NCBI GenBank assembly: GCA_947296835.1
Contig: CAMYQS010000022.1
Coordinates: 1-11,691, forward strand
DNA length: 11,691 nucleotides
Source of the DNA: an uncultured Atopostipes sp.
GTDB lineage: Bacteria > Bacillota > Bacilli > Lactobacillales > Carnobacteriaceae_A
Direction: 5' to 3'
The notes beneath the pieces were generated by a model, which had not been told where the DNA came from, ran no database searches, and saw only the letters and a list, made by a program, of their open reading frames with translations. Below are positions 1 through 6,314 of the stretch, one piece after another (the stretch's first letter is position 1; each line of letters opens with the position of its first letter). Both the position numbers and the translations under genes were made by a program.

Positions 1-6
1 AGCAAC

Positions 7-105
7 GGGTTTGTGCCACAAACCCCAAAATTGGAAATTTTGGCTTGATAGGAAGTTTCCTATGACCTCTTAAAATTTATTCTCGTAAACTCGACTAAAT
101 TTAGT
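7..105. other. Candidate origin of transfer (oriT-like inverted-repeat cluster)
   Basis: Three perfect inverted repeats follow one another: 9-bp arms at 7-15 and 17-25, 8-bp arms at 25-32 and 36-43, and 7-bp arms at 48-54 and 57-63. A 12-bp perfect palindrome, ACTAAATTTAGT, follows at 94-105, with GTGTCGCTTCGC just after it. The block sits directly upstream of a MobC-like gene, which is the usual place of an oriT in mobilizable plasmids and integrative mobilizable elements, where the accessory protein binds inverted repeats next to the nick. No nick site can be assigned from sequence alone, so the oriT role is an inference. Alternatives are a plasmid replication or regulatory region, or an attenuator for the mob gene. 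Confidence 0.45.
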
Positions 106-143
106 GTCGCTTCGCTCGAATTGTAAAAGAAGGAGTAAATATT

Positions 144-842
144 ATGGAAGATAATAATAAAAAATATTATATAAATGCAAGAGTTAGTAAAGAAGAAAAA
201 GAAAGATACCAAAAAATGGCAAAAGAAAAAAACATGACAGTTAGTGCATTAATTATTAATAGCATTGAAAGTCATATCACATTAAACATGAACACATCAG
301 ATTATAGAGATTTAGTAATTCAAACTAGAAGAATTGGTTCTAATATAAATAGTTTGCTTAGAAATATTTACTTTACGAAAACATTTGAAGATACAGATAT
401 AAAAGCAATCCACGCAGAATTAAAAAATTTAGATAATTTTGTTAAAAAAGAAAAGAAACGATTGGAAGGAATTCAAAGAGAATTTGAAGATATGAGTATA
501 GATGAACTAAGAGATATATTAATTTCTCAAAAAGAAAGAGTTCCCTTGTACATGGAACAACATGGAGTGCTAGATCATATCAGAGATATTATTTTAGAGT
601 TTAAAAAAATGTTGATTGAGCATAAATTCGACAAAGCACATATTCCTTTTTTAACTCACTTCTTAAAAGGTTTTAACCCAGAGAAATATACGAGAGAAGA
701 ACTACTAGATTTTTCTGATGAATTACAAACTTTTTATAATGATATAACCAGTTTAATATTGAACGTTGATAAGAAATTAACAGAAGATGATTTTAACAAA
801 TTAATGGAAATATTAAATAAGTATAGAAATGAAAATGAATAA
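144..842 (+). CDS. mobC: MobC-like relaxosome accessory protein, long form
   Basis: This is a probable plasmid mobilization accessory protein, the kind that binds oriT DNA and helps a relaxase nick it. Residues about 6-45 form a ribbon-helix-helix DNA-binding fold (YINARVSKEEKERY, then a TVSALIINSI helix). Residues about 55-75 hold the MobC-type motif RRIGSNINSLLRNI, in which an IG-N-N pattern is typical. The rest is charged and helical. At 232 residues it is longer than the roughly 110-130 residues common for MobC, and the long helical C-terminal part is unassigned. The start is supported by AAGAAGGAG at 127-135, eight bases before the ATG. The gene is visibly more A-rich than the lac genes. 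A relaxase gene would be expected next to it but is not present downstream. Confidence 0.75.
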   Translation: MEDNNKKYYINARVSKEEKERYQKMAKEKNMTVSALIINSIESHITLNMNTSDYRDLVIQTRRIGSNINSLLRNIYFTKTFEDTDIKAIHAELKNLDNFVKKEKKRLEGIQREFEDMSIDELRDILISQKERVPLYMEQHGVLDHIRDIILEFKKMLIEHKFDKAHIPFLTHFLKGFNPEKYTREELLDFSDELQTFYNDITSLILNVDKKLTEDDFNKLMEILNKYRNENE

Positions 843-867
843 AAAAATTATTTCTATCTGATAATAG

Positions 868-933
868 GAGTCTTTAGAGGATAATTAGTGTATAGTAGTA
901 AAGCATTTCATTCTGAAATATCCCTAAAGACTC
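868..933. repeat. Bulged 15-bp inverted repeat between mobC and a gene remnant
   Basis: GAGTCTTTAGAGGATA at 868-883 pairs with TATCCCTAAAGACTC at 919-933, with one extra A on the left arm. A smaller perfect 6-bp hairpin (ATTTCA/TGAAAT, 905-910 and 914-919) lies next to the right arm. No T-run follows on the plus strand, so a standard terminator is unlikely. It could be a remnant of a small mobile element, or a structure left from a plasmid replication or partition region. The arms are seen directly; the role is unknown. Confidence 0.4.
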
Positions 934-1074
934 GTGAGAGCACATTAAAATAGATTTTGGGGAACATTTTATGCATCTATAAAAGTTGTTATTTAAAATC
1001 GTCCCATAATCGATTGTTTTTGAGACTCCAAGACTACTTCTATCTTTCTTCTTTCCTTAGAATATTCTATACAG

Positions 1075-1422
1075 TTATTTTTGAGTTAGAATCAATTCAA
1101 TTTTCGTTTTGAATCTATTATTCATGAAGAAGAAATAAAAGATCTGAATAACCAATAAAATTAAAGCAATTAAAATAGTCTGCGTCTATATTGTGGATAC
1201 TAATAAAGACGATAGCATGCTAATTGCAAAAGTCGTGAGTCCTCATAAAATACCCATGCTTGAGCTAACGGCCATGCGACAGAATCGAAAAAGTCTGTAT
1301 TTGGAACAGAGACACTTAAATTTAAACATTCTTCATAATTATATTTGGTAATCGTTTTCAATGTTACCAAAAATATTCTCTATTGTATCCTTAATCAAGT
1401 GTAAAGCACTACAAATTATAGT
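1075..1422 (-). pseudogene. Remnant of a membrane-protein gene, frameshifted
   Basis: No intact gene lies between 843 and 1564, but the minus strand of this stretch reads as consecutive protein-like pieces in shifting frames. In order they are SALHLIKDTIENIFGNI, then NYEECLNLSVSVPNTDFFD continuing to SVAWPLAQAW, then GLTTFAISMLSSLLVSTI, an in-frame stop, and TQTILIALILLVIQIFYFFF followed by a basic tail that ends at a stop at 1075. The last pieces look like two hydrophobic membrane helices with a charged C-terminus, as in permease-like or bacteriocin-associated ABC membrane proteins. At least two frame changes and an internal stop are needed, so the gene is dead if it was ever one. The family is not identified, and sequencing errors could account for some shifts. 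Confidence 0.4.
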
Positions 1423-1475
1423 CTACTTAACTTTCATATTCAATAAACCGTAATTAGCACAATAAAAAACGCCTT

Positions 1476-1504
1476 ACCATCTTGACACCATCTACAGGGA
1501 TGGT
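1476..1504. promoter_or_regulatory. Candidate operator: three ACCATC half-sites over the promoter
   Basis: ACCATC occurs at 1476-1481 and again at 1487-1492, and its reverse complement GATGGT at 1499-1504. Start-to-start spacings are 11 and 12 bp, about one helical turn. The last two form a perfect 6-bp inverted repeat that spans the region from the end of the -35 box to the first base of the -10 box. Ribbon-helix-helix repressors usually bind such short phased repeats as paired dimers, so the adjacent regulator is the obvious candidate ligand (inference). Confidence 0.55.
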
Positions 1505-1509
1505 ATAAT
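1482..1509 (+). promoter_or_regulatory. Sigma-A promoter of the RHH regulator-ABC exporter operon
   Basis: TTGACA at 1482-1487 and TATAAT at 1504-1509 are both exact consensus boxes with a 16-bp spacer. Transcription would start near 1516, giving a leader of about 50 bases before the preferred ATG at 1565. Such a strong promoter over an exporter operon fits a gene pair that is normally held off by a repressor. Confidence 0.85.
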
Positions 1510-1512
1510 CAT

Positions 1513-1532
1513 AATTAATTAATTAATTAATT
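1513..1532. repeat. (AATT)5 tract at the predicted transcription start
   Basis: Five consecutive AATT units run across the expected start site of the regulator-exporter operon. The tract is self-complementary throughout. It could be an extra low-specificity binding element, a slippage-prone repeat that changes promoter strength or leader structure, or simple A/T-rich filler. Confidence 0.6.
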
Positions 1533-1564
1533 TATATACTAAGTAAGTGAAAGGTAAGATAACG

Positions 1565-1957
1565 ATGAAAAAAGTAAATGAGCAATCAGAAAAAATTACG
1601 ATAAATGTGAATCATGTCGATTTGGGCAAAATAGATCTTTTAATAGATAATGGGTTCTTTTCGAATCGAAGTGATTTTATTCGGGCAGCCATTCGAAATG
1701 AACTCAATAAGAATGGCTCTTATGTCGAAGATAAAATTGAAAAGAAAGGATTTGTAGTTGGCATTGTGAAATACAATGAAAATGATTTTCAAAAAGCGAT
1801 AGAAAGTAATCAACTTATAAATCTTAGATTTATCGGCTTGTTTGTGATTGACTCCAATGTTCCATTAGAACTTGTGAAACAATCTGTTAAAAAAATTGAT
1901 GTGAAAGGAACACTCATAGCTCCAAAGGAAATTAAAAATTATTTGAATAGTCTTTAA
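1565..1957 (+). CDS. Ribbon-helix-helix (CopG-type) transcriptional regulator with an extra C-terminal domain
   Basis: Probable DNA-binding repressor of its own operon. Near the N-terminus the sequence EKITINVNHVDLGKIDLLI, followed by FSNRSDFIRAAIRNELNK, matches the strand-helix-helix layout of the CopG/Arc class: a beta strand, a first helix, an N-rich turn and a second helix. The remaining roughly 80 residues (GFVVGIVKYNENDFQKAI onward) alternate strands and helices and could bind a ligand or mediate oligomerisation, but I do not recognise the domain. ATG at 1565 is preferred because GAAAGG at 1549-1554 lies at ribosome-site distance, giving 130 residues. A GTG at 1547 would add six residues but has no ribosome site. 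The exporter gene starts 18 bases after the stop, so the two are almost certainly co-transcribed. Confidence 0.75.
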   Translation: MKKVNEQSEKITINVNHVDLGKIDLLIDNGFFSNRSDFIRAAIRNELNKNGSYVEDKIEKKGFVVGIVKYNENDFQKAIESNQLINLRFIGLFVIDSNVPLELVKQSVKKIDVKGTLIAPKEIKNYLNSL

Positions 1958-1975
1958 AGAAAGAAGGAAAATGAA

Positions 1976-3559
1976 ATGCTCATCTTTAAAAGCAAACATA
2001 AATTACTCGTCTTTTTAACCATCTTTTTAATGGCTTTTCACTCGTTAAATAATGTATTTTTAGCAGTTATTATTAGCCAAATGATCGATGCTGCCGTGAT
2101 TGGCTCAATGCAATCGTTTTTAATAAGTGCAGGTATTGGTTTAATAGGTTTTTTGTTTTTTATGGTTATCGGGTTATTGATGGTTAAATGTAAGACAATG
2201 ACTATTAAGACTATAAATTTATCCGTTAAAGAAACGATGATTGAAGATATTGTATACAATTCAAAAAATACCGAAGATCATTCAGCTGATCTATCTTTTA
2301 TGACCAATGACTTAAAACAGTTAGAAACGAAAGGAATAGAAGCAGAGTTAACTATTATTCAACTCGCTTTTACAGCTGTTTTTGGTTTAGTTGCAGCGCT
2401 GTACTATGACATTTGGATTACTTTAGCATTTTTTGTAGGCGCTTTTGTGCCAGCCATTTTATCGATGTCCTTTCAAGGAAGAATTGAAACTTCTTCGAAG
2501 CAATGGCAACAGTCGAATGCTACTTATACAAATCGTCTGAAAGATTATTTTAACGGAATTGAAACGGTTCGAACTTATCAAGTAGAAGACCGAGTTATCT
2601 CTAAAGCAACAGAAGAAGCGGATAAAATGGAAGATTCATTAATGAAAATGAACCAAACGGTGGAGAGTATTAATCAAATTGTTACTACAACAGCTATGAT
2701 TTTTAGTGTCATCATGCCTTTTGGAGTAGGTGTTTATCGAATTATCCAGTATGGTGTCACTTTAGGATCATTTATGGCAATTGTTCAATTATCCAATTCT
2801 ATCACTAATCCGATCATTCAAATCATGGAATTACTAAATGGTTATGCAACTACATCGAATATCCGAGAAAGGTATTTTATTGCGAAAGAACGCACTGAAA
2901 AGAAATTGTATACCAATGACGCAAAAAATATTCCTGAATTTTCTTCAATCAAATTAGAAGAATTAGGTTTAAAATTTAAAGAGCAATTTATCTTCTCGGA
3001 TGTAGATCTTGAAATACAAGAAAAAGATAAAGTACTCGTCATTGGTCCTTCAGGTTCTGGAAAGTCTTCTCTCTTGAGAATTATTCAGCAAACATTACCC
3101 ATATCGGAAGGACAATATCTGTATAACGGTGAAGAATGTAATAATGGCTTAATGCAACAATTTTCTTTAATTCGACAGCAACCTTTAATTTTTAATGATT
3201 CAATTCGCTATAATATTACTCTAGGAGATGACTTTACAGATGAAGAAGTGATGGAAGCAGTTCATTTAGCACAACTAGACGATGTTATTGCAGAAAATGG
3301 TTTGGAATATCCAGTAGGAGATAATGGGCGCAACTTATCAGGTGGCCAACTGCAGCGAATTGAAATTGCAAGAGCTTTAATTCGTAAACGCCCCATTATT
3401 TTAGCAGATGAGATGACTTCTGCTTTGGATGAACAAACAGCTAGTGCAGTTCGTCAAACGTTGTTGGAAATTCCGTGTACATTAGTTGAAGTATCGCACA
3501 AATTTACAAAAGAAGAATTAAAAGAATATACACAGGTATGGGATGTTAGTCAATTTTAA
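1976..3559 (+). CDS. ABC exporter, fused membrane and ATPase domains (half transporter)
   Basis: An exporter subunit expected to dimerise in the cytoplasmic membrane and pump out a drug, peptide or lipid using ATP. Residues about 1-300 carry hydrophobic membrane segments in the pattern of a six-helix exporter domain, and no N-terminal C39 peptidase domain is present. The ATPase domain is complete: Walker A GPSGSGKSS (357-365, Lys363), Q-loop IRQQPLIF, signature LSGGQ (454-458), Walker B IILADEMTSALD with Asp478-Glu479, and the switch His508 in EVSHK. The length of 527 residues is slightly below the usual 570-600. AAGAAGGA at 1961-1968 supports the start. The substrate cannot be read from the sequence. 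Coupling to an RHH repressor suggests an inducible resistance or export function, and a bacteriocin export or immunity role is possible. Confidence 0.85.
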   Translation: MLIFKSKHKLLVFLTIFLMAFHSLNNVFLAVIISQMIDAAVIGSMQSFLISAGIGLIGFLFFMVIGLLMVKCKTMTIKTINLSVKETMIEDIVYNSKNTEDHSADLSFMTNDLKQLETKGIEAELTIIQLAFTAVFGLVAALYYDIWITLAFFVGAFVPAILSMSFQGRIETSSKQWQQSNATYTNRLKDYFNGIETVRTYQVEDRVISKATEEADKMEDSLMKMNQTVESINQIVTTTAMIFSVIMPFGVGVYRIIQYGVTLGSFMAIVQLSNSITNPIIQIMELLNGYATTSNIRERYFIAKERTEKKLYTNDAKNIPEFSSIKLEELGLKFKEQFIFSDVDLEIQEKDKVLVIGPSGSGKSSLLRIIQQTLPISEGQYLYNGEECNNGLMQQFSLIRQQPLIFNDSIRYNITLGDDFTDEEVMEAVHLAQLDDVIAENGLEYPVGDNGRNLSGGQLQRIEIARALIRKRPIILADEMTSALDEQTASAVRQTLLEIPCTLVEVSHKFTKEELKEYTQVWDVSQF

Positions 3560-3634
3560 TTATTTTATTAGTGCGATATACTACATAAATGTAATGCCAA
3601 ATAAAATTATAATTTACACTTACCTCGATAAATC

Positions 3635-3683
3635 AAAAGCACAAGTTTAGTAGTTTTTCATCTACTAAACTTGTGCTTTTTTT
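3635..3683 (+). terminator. Strong intrinsic terminator after the ABC exporter
   Basis: A perfect 19-bp stem (3635-3653 with 3662-3680) and an 8-base loop are followed by a run of T on the plus strand. It lies 75 bases after the exporter stop codon. On the minus strand the stem is followed by TTTTGATTT-like sequence, so it may also stop transcripts coming from the tRNA side. Confidence 0.9.
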
Positions 3684-3771
3684 ATGTAATTTGAGTTCTT
3701 CACAAATCATTTTGTGTTTTTTACAAAACTCACCGTGCGACTATAGTTATTTAAAATAGTTGCCCCAAAAG

Positions 3772-3790
3772 TTGTCCCATCTTGGGACAA
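3772..3790 (-). terminator. Short hairpin, possible terminator of tRNA-Val
   Basis: TTGTCCCA and TGGGACAA form a perfect 8-bp stem with a 3-base loop. Read on the minus strand it is followed by CTTTTGG, a weak T-tract, and it lies about 90 bases beyond the 3' end of the tRNA gene, so it may end that transcript. The G+C-rich arms in A/T-rich surroundings also resemble the end of an insertion sequence, but no transposase is near. Confidence 0.4.
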
Positions 3791-3877
3791 AGACAGAAAT
3801 TCACAGTAATCTATTTTCTGGAAAACACTCCTATATCAATGTCAGGTAATTCATAGAAGGTATCAGAAATTTAAATA

Positions 3878-3950
3878 TGGACCTTGCAGGGCTTGAACCT
3901 GCGACCCCTACCTTGTCGAGGTAGTGCTCTCCCAACTGAGCTAAAGATCC
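3878..3950 (-). tRNA. tRNA-Val (anticodon GAC), with C at position 33
   Basis: The 73-base gene folds into a full cloverleaf. The acceptor GGATCTT pairs with AAGGTCC (one T-G pair). The D-stem GCTC/GAGC encloses a loop containing GG. The anticodon stem CTACC/GGTAG encloses TCGACAA, giving anticodon GAC (valine). The variable loop has five bases, and the T-stem GCAGG/CCTGC encloses TTCAAGC. The discriminator is A, and no CCA is encoded, so CCA would be added after transcription. The anticodon loop has C rather than the near-universal U before the anticodon (position 33), which is unusual. Everything else looks functional. Confidence 0.9.
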
Positions 3951-3963
3951 GCTATCAACATTA

Positions 3964-3991
3964 AGTATACCAAGTATTTTTAAAAACGCAA
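3964..3991 (-). promoter_or_regulatory. Promoter of tRNA-Val
   Basis: On the minus strand, TTGCGT (3986-3991) and TATACT (3964-3969) are separated by 16 bp. Transcription would begin about 6 bases before the mature 5' end, a short leader of the kind RNase P removes. The rest of the 234 bases between the tRNA gene and the next gene holds a short GAGATT/AATCTC inverted repeat near 4033-4054 and the degV promoter. Confidence 0.6.
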
Positions 3992-4122
3992 CCAACTTTC
4001 TACAAATATATGTATCGAAACTTGTTTCAGTAGAGATTTCATCAGAAAAATCTCAAAATATGGAGGTAAAGGTAACCGTCTCCAAGCCAACTAGGCTACT
4101 AAAAGTGACACATTTATAAAAT

Positions 4123-4152
4123 CTGTCATTGTGGTTTAGAATATGATATAGT
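4123..4152 (+). promoter_or_regulatory. Possible extended -10 promoter of the DegV-family gene
   Basis: TGATATAGT at 4144-4152 is an extended -10 element (TG, one base, TATAGT). The best -35 is CTGTCA at 4123-4128, a four-of-six match with an 18-bp spacer. Transcription would start near 4159, about 26 bases before the ATG. The weak -35 makes this tentative. Confidence 0.45.
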
Positions 4153-4184
4153 TAAGCTATATAAAATCATTTAGAGGTGATAAA

Positions 4185-5027
4185 ATGAAATGGAAAATTG
4201 TAACAGATACAGGCTCGAACATTAGAGAGCTAGACAACTTACCAGAAGATATAGCATTTGACTTAATTCCTTTAATTCTACATGTAGATAAAAAAGACTT
4301 TGTGGATGTACCGACACTAGATGTTAGTGAACTGATTCAGACAGTAAAAGAATCGTCATCCTCTAGTTCTGCATGTCCAGCACCAGGTGCCTATGCGGAG
4401 AAATTTAGTGGAGCAGATAATGTAATTTGCTTTACGATTTCAAGTGAACTTTCAGGAAGCTTCAATAGTGCTGAGTTAGGTAAAACAATCGCACTTGAAC
4501 AAAACCCAAATGCGAATATTCACGTATACGACTCGCGCTCTGCAGGTGGAGAAATTGATCTACTGGTTAAGAAGGCAATCAGTCTAGCAAGTGAGGGCAA
4601 AACATTTGATGAAGTTGTCGCAGGCGTAACGGACTACCACGGAAACACGTACACAGGGTACATGTTGAAATCAATTGAAAACCTAGTGAAAAACGGTCGC
4701 GTAAACAAGGTGGTTGGATCACTAGTTGGTCTATTGAACATCCATGTTATTGGTATTCGTTCAAAAGAAGGAACGATTGAAATGTCGAACCGTGCACGTG
4801 GTGAGAAGAAAGCACTTAAAACTTTCCTAAAAGACTTAATCGAGAATGGTTATTCAGGTGGAAAGATGGAGTTGGCTCACGTACTAAATCCAGACCTAGC
4901 GGACACATTCGCAAATCAAGTTCGAGAAAAATTCCCAACAGCAGATATTACGATTGTTCCTACAAGTGGGCTATGTAGTTTCTATGCTGAAAAAGGCGGA
5001 TTAATCGCCGGTTACGAAAAAAAGTAA
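4185..5027 (+). CDS. DegV-family (FakB-like) fatty-acid-binding protein
   Basis: A cytosolic lipid-binding protein of the DegV fold. Members such as FakB hold a fatty acid for phosphorylation by the kinase FakA, but many paralogs have unknown ligands. The family landmarks appear in order: VTDTGSNI near the N-terminus (6-13; usually VTDST/S), SSSACPAPGAY (60-70, matching the TS-PSPG loop), FTISSELSGSFNSA (83-96), NLVKNGRV (167-173, the -GGR- segment) and a C-terminal GLCSFYAEKGG. The last motif lacks the histidine of the common GPHTGPG form, so ligand handling may differ. At 280 residues the length is normal. AGAGGTG at about 4172-4178 supports the start. It stands alone between the tRNA gene and a terminator. 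Confidence 0.88.
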   Translation: MKWKIVTDTGSNIRELDNLPEDIAFDLIPLILHVDKKDFVDVPTLDVSELIQTVKESSSSSSACPAPGAYAEKFSGADNVICFTISSELSGSFNSAELGKTIALEQNPNANIHVYDSRSAGGEIDLLVKKAISLASEGKTFDEVVAGVTDYHGNTYTGYMLKSIENLVKNGRVNKVVGSLVGLLNIHVIGIRSKEGTIEMSNRARGEKKALKTFLKDLIENGYSGGKMELAHVLNPDLADTFANQVREKFPTADITIVPTSGLCSFYAEKGGLIAGYEKK

Positions 5028-5064
5028 AATAATAAACAATATAGCTGAAAAATTACGATATTTG

Positions 5065-5105
5065 AGCGACAATAAGAGGGGAATAATCCTGTATTGTCGC
5101 TTTTT
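5065..5105 (+). terminator. Intrinsic terminator of the DegV-family gene
   Basis: AGCGACAATA (5065-5074) and TATTGTCGCT (5092-5101) form a perfect 10-bp stem, with an inner AGG/CCT pairing possible, followed directly by TTTTT. It isolates the DegV-family gene from the gene that follows. Confidence 0.85.
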
Positions 5106-5156
5106 GGTATCTTTATTTTCAAAAAGGACCAGGATAAATAGAAAGTAGATGATGAT

Positions 5157-5576
5157 ATGACAACAAAAAATATGACAAAGATTGAATCAAAAGAAGATGC
5201 AATCGCAATCTTAGAACAGTATCAACGAAATGCGTTTTTAGCTGAAATCGACGAAAAACCTGAGCTATCTGAAGAAGGACGTATTACGAATATCGAAACG
5301 TTTATTCAACTTAAAAATAAACCCAACTTTCGGTCAGGTAGCAACAACCCGGTGCATCAATTATATGCCGTTGCACCAAAGGCAGTATCGGTTATTTTAG
5401 AAGCCATTGATGAAATGAAAGCAGAACAAGCTGAGAAACAAGTTTTATTTGATGTATACATTACGGAAACAAAAGATGTAGCGGATGTTGATAGTATGCT
5501 ACTCGATCAAGCGGTAACTGCTTTTACAGTAGCTTACAAAGGTGAAGAGTTAGAAGGGCCGAAAGGTTGTCGTTAA
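5157..5576 (+). CDS. Unrecognised 139-residue protein encoded upstream of an FLP-like regulator
   Basis: I do not recognise this protein. It is soluble and acidic, with no signal peptide or membrane segment. Residues 10-50 are helical and charged (SKEDAIAILEQYQRNAFLAEI). A loop NFRSGSNNPVHQLYAVAP precedes a long helix (KAVSVILEAIDEMKAEQAEK), then a strand-like VLFDVYITETKDV, and the chain ends in GPKGCR, placing a lone cysteine next to the C-terminus. The ribosome site is weak: AGAAAGTAG lies before the ATG at 5157, and an in-frame ATG at 5172 has none. The regulator gene starts 34 bases downstream with no terminator between, so the two are probably co-transcribed and may share a function, perhaps redox or stress sensing (inference). 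No convincing promoter is visible in the 50 bases upstream. Confidence 0.7.
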   Translation: MTTKNMTKIESKEDAIAILEQYQRNAFLAEIDEKPELSEEGRITNIETFIQLKNKPNFRSGSNNPVHQLYAVAPKAVSVILEAIDEMKAEQAEKQVLFDVYITETKDVADVDSMLLDQAVTAFTVAYKGEELEGPKGCR

Positions 5577-5610
5577 TAAAGAAACCTCAATTAACTAGGA
5601 GTGAAAGCAT

Positions 5611-6306
5611 ATGGTAGAAATGTCCCATTCGTCGCACACCGCATGTGTGAGCTTAGTACCGATATTTAATCATTTAGATAATGAATCGATGGCGAAAATT
5701 GCCACAAAAGCAAAACATCGTGACTTAAAACGCGGGGAATATTTATATCAAGCTGGAGATGATGAAGACTCGATTTATATCGTACACAAAGGTCAAGTGC
5801 GTGTCTTTCATTTATCAGAAAATGGTAAAGAACAGCTGATTCGCGTCTTAAATCCGGGAGAATTCACGGGAGAGTGGACACTGTTTTCTTCAGATACCTA
5901 TCACGATAACTTTGGTGAAGCAACTCGAAATTCAGCAATTTGTGTGATTAGTCGAGATGATCTAGGCGAGTTATTAAAAGAATACCCAGAAATTTCAATG
6001 AAAATTATGCAGGCGATGTCAGAACGATTAAGCCAATCTGAAAAACAAACCGCTTCAGTAGCAATTGAGTCAGTTACAAACCGAATTATTTACTACTTAG
6101 AAGACTTAACGAGTGGCGAAGCAGAAGATGACGTCACGCTTAAATTACCAATGGCGAGAAAAGACATTGCATCTTATTTAGGAACAACCCCCGAAACATT
6201 AAGTCGTCGTTTTAAAGACTTAGAGAAGAAAGGGTTAATCGAGCAATTACCCAAAAACACGATTCGTATATCAAGCGTAGAAGAATTGTTGTTTGCGACA
6301 GAATAA
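5611..6306 (+). CDS. Crp/Fnr-family transcriptional regulator, FLP-like with two cysteines
   Basis: A dimeric DNA-binding regulator of the Crp/Fnr family. Residues about 18-120 form a cyclic-nucleotide-binding-like beta roll (RGEYLYQAGDDEDSIYIVHKG, LNPGEFTGEW). A long dimerisation helix follows (about 124-160), then a winged helix whose recognition helix reads PETLSRRFKDL. Glu195, Ser198 and Arg199 match the E--SR pattern of FNR, which recognises TTGAT half-sites. The protein has only two cysteines, Cys12 in HTACVSLVPIF and Cys111 in AICVIS. Iron-sulfur FNR needs a cluster of cysteines near the N-terminus, so this is not that type. The layout matches Lactobacillus casei FLP, where two cysteines at similar spacing form a redox-sensitive disulfide. 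The ribosome site AGGAGTG lies upstream, and length and domain order are normal. Confidence 0.88.
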   Translation: MVEMSHSSHTACVSLVPIFNHLDNESMAKIATKAKHRDLKRGEYLYQAGDDEDSIYIVHKGQVRVFHLSENGKEQLIRVLNPGEFTGEWTLFSSDTYHDNFGEATRNSAICVISRDDLGELLKEYPEISMKIMQAMSERLSQSEKQTASVAIESVTNRIIYYLEDLTSGEAEDDVTLKLPMARKDIASYLGTTPETLSRRFKDLEKKGLIEQLPKNTIRISSVEELLFATE

Positions 6307-6314
6307 TCACTAAG

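Noticed and set aside
934..1070. A minus-strand open stretch of about 60 codons beyond the pseudogene end.
   Set aside because: Its composition is not protein-like, no start or ribosome site supports it, and it runs into the inverted repeat at 868-933.
1547..1564. GTG start at 1547 for the RHH regulator.
   Set aside because: It has no ribosome site, while ATG at 1565 has GAAAGG at a suitable distance.
2038..3042. Open frames on the minus strand inside the ABC exporter gene (2038-2259 and 2842-3042).
   Set aside because: They lie wholly opposite a gene with intact motifs, have no ribosome site and no recognisable protein content.
988..3757. The 12-mer GTTATTTAAAAT occurs at 988-999 and 3746-3757, flanking the RHH-ABC module, and could suggest element ends.
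   Set aside because: An A/T-rich 12-mer is expected to recur by chance in a window of this size and composition, and the flanking bases do not agree.
4033..4054. Short inverted repeat GAGATT/AATCTC between tRNA-Val and the DegV-family gene.
   Set aside because: Six A/T-rich base pairs with no T-run and no position relative to a gene that would give a clear role.
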